A stretch of DNA of 38,233 bases, taken from positions 1 through 38,233 of the forward strand of contig CAJWAC010000017.1 of assembly GCA_913020555.1 (NCBI GenBank). Direction: 5' to 3'. Made by a program: the position numbers and the translations under genes. The notes beneath the pieces are model-generated. The model was not told the origin of the DNA. It saw only the letters and a program-made list of their open reading frames with translations, and searched no databases. Shown in pieces: positions 25,647-34,926 of this stretch (position 1 is the stretch's first letter; each line of letters begins with the position of its first letter). Source of the stretch: an uncultured Polaribacter sp. (lineage in GTDB: Bacteria > Bacteroidota > Bacteroidia > Flavobacteriales > Flavobacteriaceae).

Positions 25647-25912
25647 TTGACTTTTTAAAAGAAAATATCTGGTTTATACTTTTCCTTATTTGGGGGTTAC
25701 CTTTGAGCATATACAGAAGTCGATTTCGAAAAATTGTATATCAAACTGATAGTTGGCTAATTAATATAAAACCTTTATTTATTAAAGAGATTAGAGGGCT
25801 TTTTGGAAATTTATATCCAAAAAACAAAATATATATAAAACAAAGAAACTTTTACAGATTGTATTTGAGTATTTATACAGTGCTCTTTATCTTGTATTTA
25901 GTCTATGCTTAA
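25643..25912 (+). CDS. Small two-helix membrane protein
   Basis: An 89-residue protein with a hydrophobic helix at about residues 8-24 and another at about 71-88, joined by a basic, Arg/Lys-rich loop (RSRFRKIVYQTDSW; KNKIYIKQRNFYR). I do not recognise a family. Its start overlaps the DUF1295 stop, indicating coupling, and its end overlaps the convergent methyltransferase gene by 15 bp. Confidence 0.65.
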   Translation: MIDFLKENIWFILFLIWGLPLSIYRSRFRKIVYQTDSWLINIKPLFIKEIRGLFGNLYPKNKIYIKQRNFYRLYLSIYTVLFILYLVYA

Positions 25913-26572
25913 GTTGGTATATAATGTTGTTATAATTTTTCCTTTATCATCCTCTAAATCCTGCGTAAGCATTATTTTTTCTTTACCAACATTGAAGTAA
26001 AATGGAGCTTTTGCTATTTGTAAACCACTTTTATTTTTTAATCTAATTCCCTGACCTGCAATGATATCTTTATTTGGAATAAAATCTCCATTTGGAATGT
26101 GTTCTGTGACAATAATGTATTTATAATGAGAAAGTTTATCTAATATATTTGCTACTTCATTATTAGATAAATGTTGTAAAACTTGTCTTATTATCAAACA
26201 ATCTGCTTGAGGTAAATTATCCTTAGAAATATCTAAACAATGAAACTCTAAATTATCATTGTTATATATTTTAGAATTAAAATCAATTAAACTTGAAACA
26301 ATATCAATAGCAATATACTCTTTTACATGTATAATAAAATGTTTCCCAACATTAAAATCGCCGCAACCTAAATCGCAAATAACCAAAGGCTGTTTAAAAG
26401 ATTTTAAAAAAGTAGACACAACTGTTATATAGGGTTCTATAATTTTTGGATGATGTGAACCCTCGCCTGAATAAAAATTTGAGTTATTATTGCCCCAAAG
26501 TTTCATCTCATAAATTTGCTCCATTACTTTGTTTGTAGGCCAAGGTTTTTTAGTTTTTCGTAAATCTTTCAA
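25898..26572 (-). CDS. Class I SAM-dependent methyltransferase
   Basis: A 224-residue methyltransferase with an intact motif I, LVICDLGCGDFNVGKHF, near residues 63-79, an acidic post-I strand (YIAIDIVSSLIDFN), and DCLIIRQVLQHLSNNEV near 120-140. The N-terminal KLWGNNNSNFYSGEGSHHP resembles uncharacterised small-molecule or glycan methyltransferases. It is the last gene of a minus-strand operon, 7 bp after the AlbA_2 gene. The substrate is unknown. Confidence 0.85.
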   Translation of the reverse strand: MKDLRKTKKPWPTNKVMEQIYEMKLWGNNNSNFYSGEGSHHPKIIEPYITVVSTFLKSFKQPLVICDLGCGDFNVGKHFIIHVKEYIAIDIVSSLIDFNSKIYNNDNLEFHCLDISKDNLPQADCLIIRQVLQHLSNNEVANILDKLSHYKYIIVTEHIPNGDFIPNKDIIAGQGIRLKNKSGLQIAKAPFYFNVGKEKIMLTQDLEDDKGKIITTLYTNLSID

Positions 26573-26579
26573 AATAAAT

Positions 26580-27722
26580 CTAATTGTATTTTACTTTTCG
26601 AATTATCCTCATAGCCTCTTTATATTTTATATAAGTGGATTTATCTGGTAGGTTTTTAATATATATTTTTACCTTTTGTAACTCATTTTGAGCATCTAAA
26701 AACCCATTTAAGTAACACAATAAAAAGTTGTTGGATAACCTAAAAATAGCTTCATGTTCAGTTTTAGTTAAAGGATTATTTTGTGCTATTTTATTTACAA
26801 TCTTTAATCCTTTATTATAAATCTGATTTATGATTGTACTATCGTATTTTGGAGCATTAAATAAAAACTCTTTTTTAATATCGTGTTTTCCATTCTCTTT
26901 AAAATGAATTACTGTTTTTTCTAAAGGATAGTATTTTTCTTCATTATCAATACCTATTGCTATAAATTCTGTAATGATAAAGGAAGTATTATTGTAGGTG
27001 ATTTGAACATCATCTAATGCAGAGAAAAATATACGAACTTGCTCATTAATCAATTCAATATCTACTCTTGAAAAGTAAACTTCGTTATTGATTTCTTTCT
27101 TTTTACCAGCCCAACATAAAACAAACTGCTCATTAAAAACTTTATATTGTGGATTGTAGATTTCTTTATGGTTCTTAATAAAATCAAATACTCCGTTTAA
27201 AGTAAGTTCAATATTATTTCTGGCATTTTTTTCTATACTTTCAACGATCTTTTTATTGGTATTTCTGAGTTCAAAATTTACTCCTAAAAATGGCATTGAA
27301 TTACTACCTCTTCTATAAAAAATTGAATTTCTTCTGTATTTCCATGCGTTTTTAAGTAATGATGATACTTTATTGTTCGGGAAAATGGTTACCAAACCAA
27401 CAACTCTATACCTTGCCAATCTTGGAAAAGGCACGTTCTCATATTGAATTTTAGGAGGATTTGCTAAATAAGCATTCACTAAATTCTGAATTTTACTGTC
27501 ATCAAAAAAATCAACCCCTATAACTTTATTCTCCTCATCCGTTACCCCAATAATTATGTATGCATTGTTCTCTGGATTAGCGTTAGACAGGGCACAAATA
27601 TGTTTTAAAAATTTTGCTTTGCCTTCTTTAGAATCTAAGGATAGTTTTTGCTTTTTATCATAAAAACTATTCTCATCATTATGAGAAAGTAGGTTTTTGA
27701 TTAAAAGTCTCTTGTTTATCAT
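26580..27722 (-). CDS. AlbA_2 (Schlafen-type) nucleic-acid-binding protein
   Basis: A 380-residue protein whose N-terminal ~130 residues match the AlbA_2 domain: SKEGKAKFLKHICALSNAN followed by NAYIIIGVTDEENKVIGVDFF and a PFPRLARYRVVGLVTIFP strand. AlbA_2/Schlafen domains bind nucleic acids and in some proteins carry RNase or regulatory activity; many bacterial members were annotated as ATP-binding or transcriptional regulators. The C-terminal half (about 150-380) is not recognised. It lies between the HD hydrolase gene (2 bp) and the methyltransferase gene (7 bp) in one operon. Confidence 0.78.
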   Translation of the reverse strand: MINKRLLIKNLLSHNDENSFYDKKQKLSLDSKEGKAKFLKHICALSNANPENNAYIIIGVTDEENKVIGVDFFDDSKIQNLVNAYLANPPKIQYENVPFPRLARYRVVGLVTIFPNNKVSSLLKNAWKYRRNSIFYRRGSNSMPFLGVNFELRNTNKKIVESIEKNARNNIELTLNGVFDFIKNHKEIYNPQYKVFNEQFVLCWAGKKKEINNEVYFSRVDIELINEQVRIFFSALDDVQITYNNTSFIITEFIAIGIDNEEKYYPLEKTVIHFKENGKHDIKKEFLFNAPKYDSTIINQIYNKGLKIVNKIAQNNPLTKTEHEAIFRLSNNFLLCYLNGFLDAQNELQKVKIYIKNLPDKSTYIKYKEAMRIIRKVKYN

Positions 27723-27724
27723 TT

Positions 27725-28360
27725 TTAATTTAGTAATCTCAATTCTTTAGTCAAATTTTCTCTGGCTTGTACTTCCAATAATTGTTGGTATTTTTCTGTG
27801 AAAAAAAGTGTTTTTCTATCTAAAAAATGGCGTAATACTTTTATTCTTCCTGGATTGTATAAAAAGTCAGGATAAATCTGATATTCTTTCCTGATTTTTT
27901 TAATATAATTCTGATAAACTTCCCAAGATTGTCCAAGAATTGACAAATCAAAATCTAACAAAAATGCATTGTCTTGATTTTCTCCTAGAATGATTTCATG
28001 TGATTTTGTTGAAACGATAAGTTGATGGATCTTATTGATATGTAACTTTTTTTTGGAAGACTTTTCTAAAGCCAGTTTTGCAAAATCAGCACTTTTTTCT
28101 TCATTCTTTTTAGATGTAGATTTATAAACAATATCGTGAAACCAAATTGAGAACAAAATTTCATCAAAATTGATAATTTGAGACTTGTTTTCTTTTGCTA
28201 AATTCAACATTGTTGAAATGTGTATTAAATTATGATAATACCTACTTTTTGAGGTGTATTTCTTTTGAATAGACTTCCACAAAGACCCAATAATTGCGTC
28301 ATTATCAAAATATTTTTCTGATAATGCTGTCCAATCACTTTGTAAGTTATCAATTACCAT
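27725..28360 (-). CDS. HD-superfamily metal-dependent phosphohydrolase
   Basis: A 211-residue HD-domain protein of the COG4339 type. The metal ligands are visible as RYYHNLIHI at residues 40-48, WFHD at 73-76 and a later Asp in LLDFDLSILG near 134-143. Proteins of this kind hydrolyse nucleotides or other phosphates; the substrate is not known. The start codon overlaps the stop of the SDR gene by one base, and the AlbA_2 gene begins 2 bp after its own stop, so it sits in a tight operon. Confidence 0.85.
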   Translation of the reverse strand: MVIDNLQSDWTALSEKYFDNDAIIGSLWKSIQKKYTSKSRYYHNLIHISTMLNLAKENKSQIINFDEILFSIWFHDIVYKSTSKKNEEKSADFAKLALEKSSKKKLHINKIHQLIVSTKSHEIILGENQDNAFLLDFDLSILGQSWEVYQNYIKKIRKEYQIYPDFLYNPGRIKVLRHFLDRKTLFFTEKYQQLLEVQARENLTKELRLLN

Positions 28361-29115
28361 TATAGATTTTTGTGAACCACAGTAGCACTTGCTTGAGCGG
28401 TTGGATATACCACTAAATCTTCGATATTTACGTGATAAGGTCTAGTAACCACAAAGTGGATAATATCTGCAATATCATCTGCTTGTAAAGCTTTATAACC
28501 TTGATAAACTGTTTTTGCTCTTTCGGAATCTCCTTTAAAACGTACATCAGAAAACTCAGTTTCTACCAAACCAGGATGAATGGCTGAAACTCTAACATTA
28601 TGTTCGTTCAAATCTAAACGCATAGACTTATTTAGAGCGTTTACAGCAAACTTTGATGCACAATATACATTTCCGTTTCTATAAACTTCTTTACCTGCTG
28701 TAGAACCAATATTTACAATAAACCCATTTTTATTTTCAATCATTTGTGGAATAATAGCTTTGGAAACATAGAGTAATCCTTTTACATTAATGTCTAGCAT
28801 TGCATCCCAATCATCTATACTTCCGTCTTGAATTGTTGATAATCCGTGAGCATTTCCTGCATTATTTATCAAAATATCAATATGCTTAAAGTGTTCAGGT
28901 AAATTTGCTATTTGTTTAAAAACATCATCTTTATCTCTAACATCAAATTGTAAAGTAGTAACTTCTGTTTGTTTTGAAAGCGCCACTTCCAATTCCTCTA
29001 AACGTTCTTTTCTGCGACCACAGAGAACTAATCTAAAATTATTTTTAGCAAATAATTCTGCTGTTGCTTTTCCTATTCCTGATGTTGCTCCTGTTATAAA
29101 TACTGTTTTCTTCAT
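28360..29115 (-). CDS. Short-chain dehydrogenase/reductase, YdfG-like
   Basis: A 251-residue classical SDR. It has TGATSGIGKATAELF at residues 9-23 (Rossmann glycine motif), DILINNAGNAHGL near 81-93, and the catalytic set N-S-Y-K with NIGSTAG near 135-141 and YCASK near 151-155. The pattern resembles 3-hydroxy acid dehydrogenases such as YdfG, which usually use NADP. It is the first gene of the SDR-HD-AlbA_2-methyltransferase operon. Confidence 0.92.
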   Translation of the reverse strand: MKKTVFITGATSGIGKATAELFAKNNFRLVLCGRRKERLEELEVALSKQTEVTTLQFDVRDKDDVFKQIANLPEHFKHIDILINNAGNAHGLSTIQDGSIDDWDAMLDINVKGLLYVSKAIIPQMIENKNGFIVNIGSTAGKEVYRNGNVYCASKFAVNALNKSMRLDLNEHNVRVSAIHPGLVETEFSDVRFKGDSERAKTVYQGYKALQADDIADIIHFVVTRPYHVNIEDLVVYPTAQASATVVHKNL

Positions 29116-29241
29116 ATGTTGAGTAATTACTACTTTGTAAGAAAGTTTATTTTTAGAATTCTGTTATTTTTTTCTGTTATTAAGTAAAAAAAGTAATGAC
29201 ATAAAAATACGAACTTTTAAACCAATAATAGGTATAGAAAA

Positions 29242-29263
29242 AGCCACCCTTTTTAGGGTGGCT
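29242..29263 (-). terminator. Intrinsic terminator for the minus-strand lipoprotein gene
   Basis: AGCCACCCT and AGGGTGGCT form a perfect 9-bp GC-rich stem around a four-base loop; on the minus strand it is followed by TTTTTC. It lies 50 bp past the end of the lipoprotein gene. Confidence 0.9.
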
Positions 29264-29271
29264 CTCCTTTC

Positions 29272-29293
29272 GATTGGTTATTGAAAACCAATC
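29272..29293. repeat. Second hairpin just before the terminator
   Basis: GATTGGTT at 29272-29279 and AACCAATC at 29286-29293 form a perfect 8-bp stem with a six-base loop in the 3' untranslated region of the lipoprotein gene. It has no T-run and might act as an mRNA-stabilising element. Confidence 0.45.
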
Positions 29294-29313
29294 AAAAATC
29301 AACTAACCAAACT

Positions 29314-30246
29314 TTATTTTAAATTTCTTCTATCTTTTGCTTTTCTTATTACTTTAGTACGTTTTCTATTGTTATTCCTTACAATTTCTTTTGCTGTTTT
29401 AACAGATTTTTCACTTTTTAAATATTGAACAAATCCTCTTCCAGAAAATTCGTAGGTAGTCTCAGAATTAATGTGATAAAGACTAACCCTTCCATCATTA
29501 ATAACGCTCAATTCAAACTCTTCTATATCTCCAGCATCATAATTCAATGTTAAAATTTTAAGGTCTTCGAAACCATTCACATCAAAAATTTCATAACCTC
29601 CAACATAATCCCAATTTATATCTAAAATTTCTGTACCAAATTCATCTTGAGAACTATAAAAAGTTGTTATATTTTCTGGAGTAAAAGCCAAGAAATTTTC
29701 ACTATCAAAAGTGTTCGCATTTCCGCCTCTAGAACTCACTTTTTCCCAAGCTTCATATTCTTGCAGAAAATATTCTATGTTCTCATAAAATAATTTATCG
29801 TAATCAAAATTATTCACATTATAACCTATCAAATAATAATTTACATTTTCTCTATAATTGTACAATCTAATTTCATTGTTTGACAAAATATCTACTTCAA
29901 AATCGTTAAACCCATCAATATCATGATTCGTTTCTAATAAACCATTAAAAGTATTGTAAGTTCCCACATCAATACCTAAACCATTTCCTGTTCTTCCAAT
30001 ATCTACAATATTGTTATTTGCATATAAAATTCCGTTGATAAAAGATAATGTAAATGCTCTAGAAACGTAAGGCACATCTCCGTATCCTGTTGTTCTGTGA
30101 TAATCTACATACCATAAATCATAACCCGAAACAACTTCCTCTAATGTTGGTGGATAGTTTTCTACAAAACCGTCATCGTAAATTGTACATGAGCTTAAAA
30201 ATGCTCCAATAATAATAGTCGTAAAAAGTAGTTTTAGCGTCTTCAT
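29314..30246 (-). CDS. Flavobacterial lipoprotein with basic C-terminus
   Basis: A 310-residue lipoprotein with lipobox LSSC (Cys20). The mature part opens with GYDLWYVDYHRTTGYGDVPY and has many Tyr/Asn/Asp residues in beta-rich repeats such as FTLSFINGILYANN. Relatives in other flavobacteria are, I believe, often mis-annotated as nicotinic acid mononucleotide adenylyltransferase; no nucleotidyl-transferase motif is visible here. The last 34 residues are very basic (about 16 Lys/Arg), odd for a surface lipoprotein. It is followed by two hairpins; no function can be given. Confidence 0.75.
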   Translation of the reverse strand: MKTLKLLFTTIIIGAFLSSCTIYDDGFVENYPPTLEEVVSGYDLWYVDYHRTTGYGDVPYVSRAFTLSFINGILYANNNIVDIGRTGNGLGIDVGTYNTFNGLLETNHDIDGFNDFEVDILSNNEIRLYNYRENVNYYLIGYNVNNFDYDKLFYENIEYFLQEYEAWEKVSSRGGNANTFDSENFLAFTPENITTFYSSQDEFGTEILDINWDYVGGYEIFDVNGFEDLKILTLNYDAGDIEEFELSVINDGRVSLYHINSETTYEFSGRGFVQYLKSEKSVKTAKEIVRNNNRKRTKVIRKAKDRRNLK

Positions 30247-30369
30247 AAGCTTTCTAGTTAATAATTATACTAATGATTAAACAAATGGCGTGCCAAAAAA
30301 TATATATATTTAAAAAATTAACCTAAACTGATTATTATCAACGTATTAAAAGTTTACTGAAAATGATAT

Positions 30370-30822
30370 TCACTCCTTTTTTAAATCTGATATTCTAAAA
30401 TACTTTATTTTTTTATCAACTTTATAACTGATAATTGCTTCATTTTTTTTCAGCTTAAAAGGAAATTTTTGAAAATTAGGTAACGGATTATGAAGCTCTT
30501 TAATTGGATTTTTATCTAACACAAATTCATTATTAAAATTAGAATTTTTTAAAATACCGATAAGCCGCTTATTTGAATTGAAAGATGCAACTTCAAGTTT
30601 AGCAATTTTATTATTGAAATAAATACTATCAAATGAAATTTCTTTGGTTGAAGTATAGCTAATTTTAACAACAGTCTCTCCAAATATTTTAGACACCTCG
30701 TGATCATTTTGGTAGGTTGCAGTCAATATTTTAAATGGTGGATTATTTTCAAATTTTAAAGAGCCACATTGAAAAAAAGATGTCAAAATAATGCCTATTA
30801 AAAAAAATTTCATTGCCTTCAT
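30370..30822 (-). CDS. Small lipoprotein of unknown function
   Basis: A 150-residue lipoprotein with lipobox FFQC (Cys19). The mature part is basic and beta-rich (ISYTSTKEISFDSIYFNNK; FPFKLKKNEAIISYKV), a pattern that suggests a small immunoglobulin-like fold. No named family is recognised. It is separated from the next minus-strand gene by about 120 bp without a visible terminator, and from atpG by a strong terminator. Confidence 0.65.
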   Translation of the reverse strand: MKAMKFFLIGIILTSFFQCGSLKFENNPPFKILTATYQNDHEVSKIFGETVVKISYTSTKEISFDSIYFNNKIAKLEVASFNSNKRLIGILKNSNFNNEFVLDKNPIKELHNPLPNFQKFPFKLKKNEAIISYKVDKKIKYFRISDLKKE

Positions 30823-30962
30823 AATCTAAATATTTAATTCAATAGTGTCAAATTATGTGCCAGTGTTAAGCTTATTATAGAATTTATAGCATATTGAGAT
30901 ATCATAATTTAAAAAAACTTATTCTAAGATTTCATCTCTATTCAAAAAAATAAACATAAAAA

Positions 30963-30988
30963 AAAGCGAACCTAATTAGGTTCGCTTT
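30963..30988 (-). terminator. Terminator of the atp operon
   Basis: A perfect 26-bp palindrome centred between 30975 and 30976 (arm GCGAACCTAA), 22 bp after the atpG stop. On the minus strand its A-rich start becomes a long T-run, so it ends the atpBEFHAG transcript. Confidence 0.92.
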
Positions 30989-31009
30989 AAAATAATAGTT
31001 TATGCTGTA

Positions 31010-31873
31010 TTAGTTATTCAAAGCTTCAGCTCCACCAACAATTTCTAAAATTTCGTTAGTAATTGCTGCTTGACGCGCTTTGTTGTATGTCAATAACAAC
31101 TCATCTCTTAATTCTGATGCATTATCAGTTGCTTTGTGCATTGCTGTCATACGTGCTCCGTGTTCTGAAGCAAAACTATCTCTAATTGCTTTGTATAACT
31201 GAGTTTTTAATGATTTTGGAATTAAAGCTTCAACAATCTCTATTTTTGATGGTTCAAAAATATAATCAGAATTTGTAATTGCTTCACCACCTTCAACTGG
31301 TTTTATTGGTAAAAACTGTTCTACTTGTGGTAATTGTGTAGCTGCATTTTTAAATTGATTGTAAACTAATTCAATTTTATCATAACTGCCATCAACATAT
31401 AAACTCATTAAGTTTTCTGCAATTAAAGCAACATTATCAAAAGTTAAATCGTCATAAATATCATTTCTGTTAGAAACAATCTCATATTCTTTAGATAAAA
31501 CATCTCCTCCCTTTTTACCAATTGAAAAAACATCTACTTGTTTATCAGCATACTTTTCTGCAACTGTTTTTATAACTGTTTTGGTTATTGATGAATTAAA
31601 GCCACCGCATAAACCTCTATTGGATGTTACTACTACTAATAAAACTTTAGAAACTTCTCTTTCTGTAGAATACGCTCCACCAGTATCACCATCTAAAGTT
31701 GCACTTAAATTTTGTAACAACTCTGTTAATTTCGAAGAATAAGGACGCATTGCAACAATTGCATCTTGCGCTTTTTTCAACTTTGCAGCAGATACCATCT
31801 TCATTGCAGATGTAATCTGCATTGTAGATTTTATAGAGGTAATTCTGTTACGTATTTCTTTTAAGTTTGCCAT
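31010..31873 (-). CDS. atpG: F1 ATP synthase gamma subunit
   Basis: Central rotor stalk of F1. The 287-residue sequence has the family ends: KEIRNRITSIKSTMQITSAMKMVSAAKL at residues 5-32 and the C-terminal helix region SEHGARMTAMHKATDNASELRDELLLTYNKARQAAITNEI. SNRGLCGGFNSSI near 84-96 is also diagnostic. It is the last gene of the unit, 70 bp after atpA; the spacer has low-complexity TTAGTTATTAGT sequence and a weak hairpin at 31900-31925. Confidence 0.98.
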   Translation of the reverse strand: MANLKEIRNRITSIKSTMQITSAMKMVSAAKLKKAQDAIVAMRPYSSKLTELLQNLSATLDGDTGGAYSTEREVSKVLLVVVTSNRGLCGGFNSSITKTVIKTVAEKYADKQVDVFSIGKKGGDVLSKEYEIVSNRNDIYDDLTFDNVALIAENLMSLYVDGSYDKIELVYNQFKNAATQLPQVEQFLPIKPVEGGEAITNSDYIFEPSKIEIVEALIPKSLKTQLYKAIRDSFASEHGARMTAMHKATDNASELRDELLLTYNKARQAAITNEILEIVGGAEALNN

Positions 31874-31943
31874 TCTCTAGTTGTTAGTTATTAGTCTTTG
31901 GTTTTTAGTACCTGTGTCTAAAACCTATGAGCTAACTTCTTAT

Positions 31944-33539
<1,596 letters not shown>

Positions 33540-33542
33540 TTA

Positions 33543-34100
33543 TTAAATTTTTGGAATATAATGACTGTTGTCAAATTCCTTTTTTAATTCACTTAAATGA
33601 TTTGAGATACTTGCATCATACTGCACATCTCCAACACGTAAAATGAATCCTCCTAAAATATTTGGATTCACTTCATTTTCTAAGCTCGCTTTTTCTCCTG
33701 TTAAAGCTTCTATTTTAGCCAATACTTGCTTTTCTATAGCTGCAGTAATAGGCACAGCTGTAGTAACTTTTGCTACTTGAATGTTTTTGTAGTAATCAAA
33801 AATTATAGTGTATTGCTTTGCAATAGCATTTAACATTGAGATTCTTTTATTTTCTTGCAATAAATTAAAAAGACCTAAAGTAATATTATTTACTTGCTTA
33901 GAAAAAGTAGCTTTTAAAACATTAATTTTATCAGCAGACTTTATAACTGGACTTTGCAAAACAACAGCAAGTTCAGGGTTTTCTGAAATTGTTGAAGCAA
34001 TTAATTGCATATCTTTATTTACAGCAGAATCTTTTTTAGCATCTTTTGCAAGATTTAAGATTGCTTTTGCATAACGTAATGCTGCTCTTGCGTCTTTCAT
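33543..34100 (-). CDS. atpH: F1 ATP synthase delta subunit
   Basis: Peripheral-stalk subunit that links F1 alpha to the b subunit. The 185-residue protein has the typical N-terminal helical domain (ARAALRYAKAILNLAKDAK) and C-terminal signature NPNILGGFILRVGDVQYDASISNHLSELKK near 144-173. It begins 4 bp after the atpF stop. Confidence 0.95.
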   Translation of the reverse strand: MKDARAALRYAKAILNLAKDAKKDSAVNKDMQLIASTISENPELAVVLQSPVIKSADKINVLKATFSKQVNNITLGLFNLLQENKRISMLNAIAKQYTIIFDYYKNIQVAKVTTAVPITAAIEKQVLAKIEALTGEKASLENEVNPNILGGFILRVGDVQYDASISNHLSELKKEFDNSHYIPKI

Positions 34101-34104
34101 ACAA

Positions 34105-34605
34105 TTAGTTTAACTCTACTTCTTTTAAAATTCCTTCAACTAAAGCTAATTGATCTTTCTTAGAAGATAACTCTTTTTTAATCACAGATTCTGCAATACC
34201 AATAGACAATTCTGCAACGTTCTTTTTTAACTCTGCTAAAGCTGCTTGCTTTTCTTGCTGAATAGAAGCTTGTGCATTTTCAATTAACTTGGTAGTTACT
34301 TCTTTAGCATCTTCTTTAGCTTCAGCAATCATTGTTTCTCTGATGTCTCTAGCCTCTTTCATCATTGCGTCTCTTTCCGCTCTTGCTTCCTTTGCTAATT
34401 TTTCATTATCAGCAGTTAAGTTTTGCATTTCTTTACGCGCATTTTCTGCTGCAGCTAAAGCGTTTTCAATTCCTGATTCTCTTTCTTCTAAAGAGTTTAG
34501 TATTGGTTTCCAAGCAAATTTTACCATTAAACCAATTAAAGCTAATAATAAAATTGTAGATACTACAAATAATCCCGGTGAAAAATCGTTTAATAAAGTT
34601 TCCAT
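34105..34605 (-). CDS. atpF: Fo ATP synthase b subunit
   Basis: Membrane-anchored peripheral stalk. The 166-residue protein has one N-terminal membrane helix (about residues 10-30, FVVSTILLLALIGLMVKFAW), then KPILNSLEERESGIENAL and a long Ala/Glu/Lys-rich coiled coil to about residue 140. A strong hairpin lies between its start and the end of atpE. It overlaps no neighbour and is 4 bp from atpH. Confidence 0.97.
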   Translation of the reverse strand: METLLNDFSPGLFVVSTILLLALIGLMVKFAWKPILNSLEERESGIENALAAAENARKEMQNLTADNEKLAKEARAERDAMMKEARDIRETMIAEAKEDAKEVTTKLIENAQASIQQEKQAALAELKKNVAELSIGIAESVIKKELSSKKDQLALVEGILKEVELN

Positions 34606-34646
34606 TCTATAAACTAATTTATATTATATTTTTTTGTCTAATTTTA

Positions 34647-34688
34647 AAAATAGGTTCTGTAACCAACCGTTACAGAACACTATTTTTT
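34647..34688 (-). promoter_or_regulatory. Long hairpin between atpE and atpF
   Basis: A 10-bp perfect stem (GTTCTGTAAC at 34655-34664 with its complement at 34670-34679, loop CAACC) extended by 8 further pairs (AAAAATAG at 34647-34654 with CTATTTTT at 34681-34688) across one bulged A. On the minus strand it ends in a short T-run, like a weak terminator. It lies just after atpE, where a stabilising or partial-termination element could raise c-subunit output relative to b. Confidence 0.75.
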
Positions 34689-34701
34689 GTTTATGTTTGG
34701 A

Positions 34702-34911
<210 letters not shown>

Positions 34912-34926
34912 TTAAACAAACTTGTA

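Noticed and set aside
31874-31943. Low-complexity TTAGTTATTAGT spacer with a weak hairpin between atpA and atpG
   Set aside because: I considered a regulatory element, but the stem has a bulge and the sequence is simple and AT-rich; it is probably ordinary spacer.
33808-34074. Plus-strand open frame opposite atpH
   Set aside because: Antisense to a conserved subunit gene, with no start context or recognisable protein.
34289-34612. Plus-strand open frame opposite atpF
   Set aside because: It is antisense to the coiled coil of the b subunit; its Ala/Ser/Phe-rich translation is what a reverse reading of Lys/Glu/Ala codons yields.
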